Shown here: one piece after another, positions 58,610 through 64,000 of the stretch
Numbering within the stretch: the first letter of the stretch is position 1
Layout: every line of letters begins with the position of its first letter
Origin: Terriglobia bacterium
GTDB taxonomy: Bacteria > Acidobacteriota > Terriglobia > Acidiferrales > UBA7541
NCBI GenBank assembly: GCA_020072785.1
Contig: JAIQGG010000004.1
Coordinates: forward strand, 124,001-188,000
Direction: 5' to 3'
DNA: 64,000 bases
Translations under genes and position numbers: made by a program
Notes under the pieces: model-generated
Databases searched by the model: none
What the model was told of the DNA's origin: nothing
The model's input: the letters and a program-made list of their open reading frames with translations, nothing else

Positions 58610-61018
58610 ATGGCCACGCCAAGTCCGGAATTGCAGATCGATATCGCCGGGTTCTCGACTCGCCTGCTGGCCGAACAGGGGCTTCTCTCCCGCGCGCTTA
58701 GCACCGCGCACGCGATCGCTGACCTCCTGCCGGGCACCGCGGTAAACCTTTACCTCCTCACCACCGAAGACGAAGCGGAGTTCTGGGTGCCCCGAGCCTC
58801 CACAGGAGAGGTATCCGTGCACGATGAAGCCATACCGGCCGACTCCGGGGCGCTGGGCGTTCTCCATGAGAAGCAGACAGCGCTGCTTTTTTCCGGAAAG
58901 GATCTGGTGCGTGAAGAGTACGCCCACCTGGACATTCGTAAGACGCTGGAGTCGCTCGCGTACTTGCCCCTGGTGAAGGACGGGAAACTGACTGGCGCCG
59001 TCGAGATCCTGAGTTTTGACCGGGCGCTGCGGGAAGGGCAACTGGCCATCCTGGCGACGTTGGGCAAAGTGGCGGCGGTGGCCCTGGCGGCGGCGCAGGG
59101 GTACGAGGAGGAGCGTCACGACGCTCTCACCTCCATCAGCCGGCTGACGCAGCTCTACGACCTTGAGAAGGTTTTTTCATCCACGCTGGAGATGGACGAG
59201 TTGCTGCCGATTATCGGGAACAAGTTCTGCGAGGTCCTGGAATGCCAGGGTGTGAACCTCTGGCTGCTACAGGGGGACGAGAGCATCGAGCTGCTGCACC
59301 AGGCCGGAGTCGATGTGACGGTAGAACAGGGGATGGTGCAGAAGCCCGGGGAGGGTTTGGCGGGCGCGGTGTCCGACACCGGGGAAGCTGTGCTGCTTGC
59401 TGATGCGGAAGACGAGCGGCTAATCGCGCGCAACCAGGGCGTGGAAGAAGGAGCGGTGCAGTCGATCCTGGTGGTGCCGATCCTGGACAAGGAATCGCTG
59501 ATCGGCGTGGCGGAAGCGGTGAACAAGCTGGACGGCACGGCGTTCGATGAGGACGATCTGTTCGCGCTGACCAACATTACGGAAGCCGCGGCTATTGCGC
59601 TGCACAACGCCAGCCTGCTGCAGGCCGAGCGCAAAGTGGAAATCCTGGAAACGCTGGTCACGGTGAGCCACGAGATCACGTCCACGCTGAACCTCGAACG
59701 CATGCTGCAGACCATCGTGAACGCGCCGCAGGCGGTGATTCCCTACGAGCGGGCGGCCATCGCGCTGGAGCAGCGCGGACGATTCAAGCTGAGCGCGGTG
59801 ACCGGGTTAACGCAGGTGAACGCCGATGCCCCGGACATTGCGCCGCTGAATGAAATTCTGCAGTGGGCGGCGCTGGCCGAAGAGGTGGTGCACGTGCGCC
59901 AAGAGGACGGGACCATCGACACGCCGCGCGAGGAGACCCGGGCGAAGTTCGCGAAGTATTTCAGCGAGACGGGTATGCGCGCATTTTATGCCATTCCGCT
60001 CAACGACGATACCGGACGAGTGGGCATCCTCGGCATGGAGAGCAGCGACCCCGACTTTCTCGCCCCGGCACACAAGGAGATCCTGGAAGTGCTTGCGGGC
60101 CAGGCCACGGTGGCGCTGCGCAACGCGCAGATGTACAAAGAAGTGCCTTTCATCAGCGTGCTGCAGCCAGTACTGGAAAGAAAGCGGAAGTTCATGGCCA
60201 TGGAGAAGCGGCGGCGCCAAGCAATTGTTGCGGTTTCCGCTGCGGCCGTCCTTTTTCTGGTCATTTGCCCTCTACCCATGCGCGTGGATGGCGATGCGGT
60301 AGTCACGCCGGTGCACCGAGCGTCTGTCCAACCGGAGTTCGAAGGAGTGGTTGCCAAGGTTTTCGTTCGTGAGGGCGAGCCTGTGAGGCGCGGGCAAGTT
60401 TTGGCGGAAATGGAGGCGTGGAACTATCGGTCGGCGCTTGCAGAAGCGGAAGCCAAATACCAAACCGCACTCCTGCAGATGAATCGCTCGCTGGCAGCGA
60501 ATGATGGGAGCGAAGCGGGAATCCAGCGCGTGCAGGCCGATTATTGGAGAGCCGAGGTGGATCGCTCGCGAGAACTGGTGGACAAGGCACAGCTGCGCTC
60601 GCCGATCGACGGTGTCGTAGCGACGCCCCATGTGGAAAATTTGGCTGGCCGGCGCCTGCAATACGGAGATAGTTTTGCGGAAGTGGTAGATACGTCGAAT
60701 GTGGTGGTGGACGTGGGCATCGATGACGCGGAAGCGAGCCTGCTGAAGACCGGTTCGAAGGCGGTGATGAAATTAAACAGCTACCCGATGCGCACCTTTC
60801 GCGGCACCGTTGTCGTGGTCAGCCCCCAAGGCCAGCAAGCGGGGGAATCGCGGGTGTTCTTCGCGCGGGTGCTGGTGCCGAATCAAGATGGGGCGATTCG
60901 GACGGGCATGGAAGGCCGGGGGAAAGTTTCGGTTGGTTGGTATCCGTCAGGCTATGTGTTTTTCCGGCGGCCGGTGATGTGGCTATATTCGCATGTCTGG
61001 TCGTGGCTGGGGTGGTAA
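58610..61018 (+). CDS. Triple GAF - HlyD membrane-fusion protein
   Basis: Unusual fusion. Residues about 10-165, 185-345 and 355-525 are three GAF-like sensor domains (VNLYLLTTEDEAEFWVPRAS; VNLWLLQGDESIELLHQAG; AIALEQRGRFKLSAVTGLTQ). A membrane helix (about 535-555, QAIVAVSAAAVLFLVICPLP) leads to a periplasmic HlyD-type adaptor (about 560-790: VFVREGEPVRRGQVLAEME, short hairpin, QLRSPIDGVVATPHVENLAG). 802 residues. The cytoplasmic GAF part could sense a small ligand and gate the export complex. First gene of the operon; 2 bp before the next gene. Confidence 0.88.
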   Translation: MATPSPELQIDIAGFSTRLLAEQGLLSRALSTAHAIADLLPGTAVNLYLLTTEDEAEFWVPRASTGEVSVHDEAIPADSGALGVLHEKQTALLFSGKDLVREEYAHLDIRKTLESLAYLPLVKDGKLTGAVEILSFDRALREGQLAILATLGKVAAVALAAAQGYEEERHDALTSISRLTQLYDLEKVFSSTLEMDELLPIIGNKFCEVLECQGVNLWLLQGDESIELLHQAGVDVTVEQGMVQKPGEGLAGAVSDTGEAVLLADAEDERLIARNQGVEEGAVQSILVVPILDKESLIGVAEAVNKLDGTAFDEDDLFALTNITEAAAIALHNASLLQAERKVEILETLVTVSHEITSTLNLERMLQTIVNAPQAVIPYERAAIALEQRGRFKLSAVTGLTQVNADAPDIAPLNEILQWAALAEEVVHVRQEDGTIDTPREETRAKFAKYFSETGMRAFYAIPLNDDTGRVGILGMESSDPDFLAPAHKEILEVLAGQATVALRNAQMYKEVPFISVLQPVLERKRKFMAMEKRRRQAIVAVSAAAVLFLVICPLPMRVDGDAVVTPVHRASVQPEFEGVVAKVFVREGEPVRRGQVLAEMEAWNYRSALAEAEAKYQTALLQMNRSLAANDGSEAGIQRVQADYWRAEVDRSRELVDKAQLRSPIDGVVATPHVENLAGRRLQYGDSFAEVVDTSNVVVDVGIDDAEASLLKTGSKAVMKLNSYPMRTFRGTVVVVSPQGQQAGESRVFFARVLVPNQDGAIRTGMEGRGKVSVGWYPSGYVFFRRPVMWLYSHVWSWLGW

Positions 61019-61020
61019 AG

Positions 61021-61968
61021 ATGAAGGAGCAAAACAGAGCGCGCAGCGAGTTTGTTCTGGCGGTGCTGGGCATAGCGGTGGCGGCGGGTTGCGGCGTAGA
61101 CAAGCAAGTCGCCGCCGCTAACGATCCGGTGCCGGTTTCCACGTCGCGCGGCGCGGAAACCTCCTCCGCGCCGGCGGCTGCGGCGCCGGAACAGCGGGGG
61201 CGGGGGACGGGGGACGACCCGCTGGTGGTGTCCGGGCCGCTGGTGGTGGAACACCAGTTGGACCTGGTGGCCATGCGCGAGGGACTTGTCGCGGTGATCC
61301 TGGTGGAAGCCGGGAAGCGTGTAAAGACCGGGGACGTGCTCGCGCAGCTCGATGACCGGCAAATTCACGCCGAGCTGGAAGCTGCCCGGGCCAAGACGCG
61401 CAGCATCGAGGCCGACGTGCGGAACTGGGAGGCCGAAGCCCGGGTCATGCAGGCGGACTACGAGCGCGCCCAGAAGATGTGGGATGCCAATCTCATCCCC
61501 AAGGAACAATTGGAGCACGCCAAGTTCAAAGCGGAATCGGAACAGTGGGACATCCAGCGGGTGCGCGAGCTGCTGACCAATTCGAAAGAGACCGAGCACG
61601 GGCTGGAATTGGAGCTCGAAAAAACACGCATCCTGGCGCCGTTTGACGGCGTCGTCGCGCGGCGCTACGTGCGCGAAGGCCAGGCGGTGGCCAAGGGGGA
61701 CCGCCTCTTCTGGGTGACCGCCGAGGCGCCGTTGCGCCTGCGCTTTACGCTCCCTGAAAAATACCTAGGCCGGCTGAAGCGTGGGCAGGAATTGCCGCTG
61801 GCCTCGCCCGATCTGCCGCAGGAAAAGCATACGGCGCGGGTGATTGAACTGAGCCCCGTGGTGGACCCGGCCAGTGGAACGATCGAGGTGCTGGTAGAGC
61901 TGGTGGGTTCGCAAGGCAAGCTGCGCCCGGGGATGACCGTCACCGTCCGCCTCGATAATCTGCGATGA
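61021..61968 (+). CDS. Lipoprotein membrane-fusion (RND/HlyD-type adaptor) protein
   Basis: Periplasmic adaptor subunit. Lipoprotein signal at residues 1-24 with lipobox VAAGC. The lipoyl-like half (LVAVILVEAGKRVKTGDVLA) is followed by an alpha-hairpin of about 90 residues (ELEAARAKTRSIEADVRNWE), the second half (TRILAPFDGVVARRYVREGQ) and the beta-barrel (RVIELSPVVDPASGTIEVLV). 316 residues, typical size. ATG 61021. Its stop overlaps the next start by 4 bp, so the three-gene order is coupled. No RND pump or ABC ATPase gene lies within the window. Confidence 0.9.
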   Translation: MKEQNRARSEFVLAVLGIAVAAGCGVDKQVAAANDPVPVSTSRGAETSSAPAAAAPEQRGRGTGDDPLVVSGPLVVEHQLDLVAMREGLVAVILVEAGKRVKTGDVLAQLDDRQIHAELEAARAKTRSIEADVRNWEAEARVMQADYERAQKMWDANLIPKEQLEHAKFKAESEQWDIQRVRELLTNSKETEHGLELELEKTRILAPFDGVVARRYVREGQAVAKGDRLFWVTAEAPLRLRFTLPEKYLGRLKRGQELPLASPDLPQEKHTARVIELSPVVDPASGTIEVLVELVGSQGKLRPGMTVTVRLDNLR

Positions 61969-64000
61969 ACATCACCCGAGCTCTTACCGCAGCTCTGCCG
62001 GAGATTCCGGCTCGCACCCTCGCGCAACACTATCCCCGGATGGCCCCGGATATCGTCTCCAAAGATCACATTGAAGATGGCAAGCCGGTAGTCCGTGTCT
62101 ACGTTCCCAGCGCAGAATCGATGTACAAGTTCCCTCCTCAAAACTGGGCTCTCATCCAGCTCTTTGATGGAAAGCGGTCTTACGAGGAGATCGCTGCAAT
62201 TTATTCCCAACAGACGGGAATTTGGTATACCGCCGAAGCAGTCCGGGAATTCTCCGATGAACTTGAGGCCGCAGATTTCTGGTACAAGACGCCGCAGGAA
62301 AAAAACATCCTGCTGATGCAGAAGAGCACAGAGGAACGCCGAGAACTTTTGAAATCGAAAAGCAAGTACGGCGATCTGTCGCTTTTCCTCTTTCCGGGAG
62401 TCAATCCCGACAAGTTCCTCGACTGGTTGTATAAGTACACCAGTTTCTTCTATACCCCATGGTTCACGCTGGTTACCCTGGCGGCATTTGTCTTCACGGC
62501 CGGTATCACCATCACGCACTGGCCGGAGATAGGCCGCGACACTCTGGAGTTCTACAACTTCTCGCATAAGTCGTTGTTGGATGTCGTCCAGTTCTACCTG
62601 CTGGCGGTGGTGGTCCTCGGAATACACGAACTCGGGCACGGGCATGCCTGCAAACATTATGGCGGGCGTGTGCCCGCGATGGGATTCGCGCTCATCTATC
62701 TGGCGCCTGCATTCTACACGGACACAACCGAGGGTGATGTCAAAGGAAATCGACAACAGCGTTTGGTCATCTCTCTGGCTGGAGTTTGGGCCGAATTGAT
62801 GGTCTGCGCCATTGTCACGCCCATCTGGTGGGGCACACCCCCCGATACTCCTGTCCATAACGCCGCGTACATTCTCATGCTGATTACCGGGATTTCCGCT
62901 GCTCTGGTGAATTGGAATCCGCTGATCAAGCTCGATGGCTACCACATGCTTTGTGAGACCCTCGGCATCGTGGACTTGAAAGAGGCCTCGACTGCCTATG
63001 TTTCGGGCTGGGTGAAAAATCATATCTGGGGCTTGCCGGTGGAAGTCCCTTACGTTCCCAAGCGGCGGCGGTTCGGATACGCCGTATATGCGCTTCTCTC
63101 TGGCCTCTACAGCTACTTAGTGTTGTACGTGCTTGCACACTTCGTGGGTAACGTCTTTCGCAATTTCAATCCCGAATGGTCCTTTATCCCTGAGTTGGCA
63201 ACAGCGGGCCTGATCTTTCAATCACGGATCCGCCTCTTGGTGAACTTTATGAAATTCGTTTACTTGGACAAGAAAGACAGGGTACTTGGATGGTTCACAC
63301 CCCGGCGCTCCATGGCAATGGCTGCGGGCATTGGAGCGTTGTTGTTGACCCCCTTGCGGCACGATGCCGTCATGGGGCGCTTCATTCTGGAACCATACAA
63401 ACGGGTTACGGTGCGTGCCGAGGTGCCCGGCATTGTAACGGACATTTATGCGGACGAAGGAAAGCCGGTGGAATCAGGGGCGTCTTTGGTGCGCTTGCGT
63501 AATTTGCCTTTGCAATCGAGGCTGGCGCGCAGCGAGTCTGAATACATCGTTACTTCCGGGCGAGCCGTGTCCGCGACTCTGCGCTATGACAACTTCGGGC
63601 CTGTGGTAAAGGAACGAGAAAGGCTGGCCCGACAGACCAGCATGCTTTTCTCCGAGGCCGCCAACCTGGAGCTCAAGAGCCCGATTTCCGGAGTGGTTCT
63701 GACGCCACACGCGACCGATCGCGTAGGAGCCTATGTCACGGAGGGAACGGAGCTTCTCGAGATCGCCGATTTGAACCAACTGCGTGCTCGCATTTATGTT
63801 TCGGAACACGATATGTATAAGCTGCGGGTGGGCTCCCACGCCAGCTTGCAAGTAGAGGGCATTCTCAAGAAATGGGACGCCCACGCGCTGGCTATTTCTG
63901 CCCTGTCTACTGAAATTGACCCAGGACTTGGGGATCAGACCCAGTACAAAGGGCTTCTGTCACCAAACTTCTACCTGGTCGATCTGCTGGTTGCGAACCC
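61965..64000 (+). CDS. PqqD-like - M50 metalloprotease - HlyD fusion protein (cut by window edge)
   Basis: Membrane protein, running off the window after 678 codons. Residues about 30-120 resemble PqqD, a peptide-carrier domain (NWALIQLFDGKRSYEEIAAI). Then a polytopic M50 site-2-protease-like core with HELGHGHACKHYGG near residue 221 (zinc site) and NPLIKLDGYHML near residue 320 (third ligand). From about residue 470 a HlyD-type segment follows (VPGIVTDIYADEGKPVESGA, LKSPISGVVLTPHATDRVGA). ATG 61965 overlaps the previous stop. PqqD-M50 pairings usually belong to modified-peptide maturation or export; the cargo here is not visible. Confidence 0.88.
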   Translation, partial: MNITRALTAALPEIPARTLAQHYPRMAPDIVSKDHIEDGKPVVRVYVPSAESMYKFPPQNWALIQLFDGKRSYEEIAAIYSQQTGIWYTAEAVREFSDELEAADFWYKTPQEKNILLMQKSTEERRELLKSKSKYGDLSLFLFPGVNPDKFLDWLYKYTSFFYTPWFTLVTLAAFVFTAGITITHWPEIGRDTLEFYNFSHKSLLDVVQFYLLAVVVLGIHELGHGHACKHYGGRVPAMGFALIYLAPAFYTDTTEGDVKGNRQQRLVISLAGVWAELMVCAIVTPIWWGTPPDTPVHNAAYILMLITGISAALVNWNPLIKLDGYHMLCETLGIVDLKEASTAYVSGWVKNHIWGLPVEVPYVPKRRRFGYAVYALLSGLYSYLVLYVLAHFVGNVFRNFNPEWSFIPELATAGLIFQSRIRLLVNFMKFVYLDKKDRVLGWFTPRRSMAMAAGIGALLLTPLRHDAVMGRFILEPYKRVTVRAEVPGIVTDIYADEGKPVESGASLVRLRNLPLQSRLARSESEYIVTSGRAVSATLRYDNFGPVVKERERLARQTSMLFSEAANLELKSPISGVVLTPHATDRVGAYVTEGTELLEIADLNQLRARIYVSEHDMYKLRVGSHASLQVEGILKKWDAHALAISALSTEIDPGLGDQTQYKGLLSPNFYLVDLLVAN

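Overview
The window is GC-rich chromosomal DNA from a Gram-negative bacterium, most likely an Acidobacteriota (Terriglobia-like) genome. The signs are a secreted VWFA-related protein of the type common in that phylum, a transmembrane Ser/Thr kinase with TPRs, the mreBCD-mrdA-rodA-RNase E/G block, a PpiD-like chaperone and many secreted proteins of unknown function. The phylum call is inference; no 16S gene or other universal marker that would settle it is present.

Layout. 1-12.7 kb: cell-shape block on the minus strand (FecR-domain protein, mreB, mreC, mreD, then mrdA, rodA and the start of an RNase E/G gene), split between mreD and mrdA by a plus-strand group (NTF2-like secreted protein, P-loop kinase, thrC). 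12.9-18 kb: PpiD-like foldase, two small unknowns, a fatty acyl desaturase, and an AhpD-like gene whose reading frame crosses an in-frame UGA at the resolving-cysteine position, followed by a good bacterial SECIS-like hairpin: a probable selenoprotein. 18-26 kb: less C-biased accessory stretch with an active-type Ser/Thr kinase-TPR protein, a pseudokinase-TonB fusion and small orphan proteins. 27-41 kb: PLP aminotransferase, MFS and PerM-type transporters, cytochrome c, secreted unknowns, fhs, a Lon-like protease, the VWA protein, queF, a zinc-ribbon protein and tRNA-Glu(CTC).

41.9-49.2 kb: a compact operon for reductive dearomatisation. It holds an amidohydrolase, an SDR dehydrogenase and four genes matching class I ATP-dependent benzoyl-CoA reductase (C, B, A, D), then a CoA-transferase with its own leaderless-type start. 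A perfect TGTGA-N6-TCACA operator lies 50 bp upstream. 49.4-57.6 kb: sugar-phosphate block on the minus strand (tkt, rpiB, tal, pgi, an L,D-transpeptidase, class I aldolase). 58-64 kb: a divergent STAS protein and a tightly packed operon of a GAF-GAF-GAF-HlyD fusion, a lipoprotein membrane-fusion protein and a PqqD-M50 protease-HlyD protein that runs off the window; it looks like an envelope export system of unknown cargo.

The most unusual whole-window signal is a short palindromic element (core TGACCGCTTCGCGGTCA). It is present twelve times, in four cases as two units exactly 27 bp apart, and is followed in most copies by an AAGGA-like box. It sits just upstream of genes and also in frame inside at least two, probably three, proteins (VDRFAVT peptide), recalling the in-frame palindromic elements of Rickettsia. 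The plus strand also changes from C-rich to G-rich near 28.8 kb regardless of gene direction.
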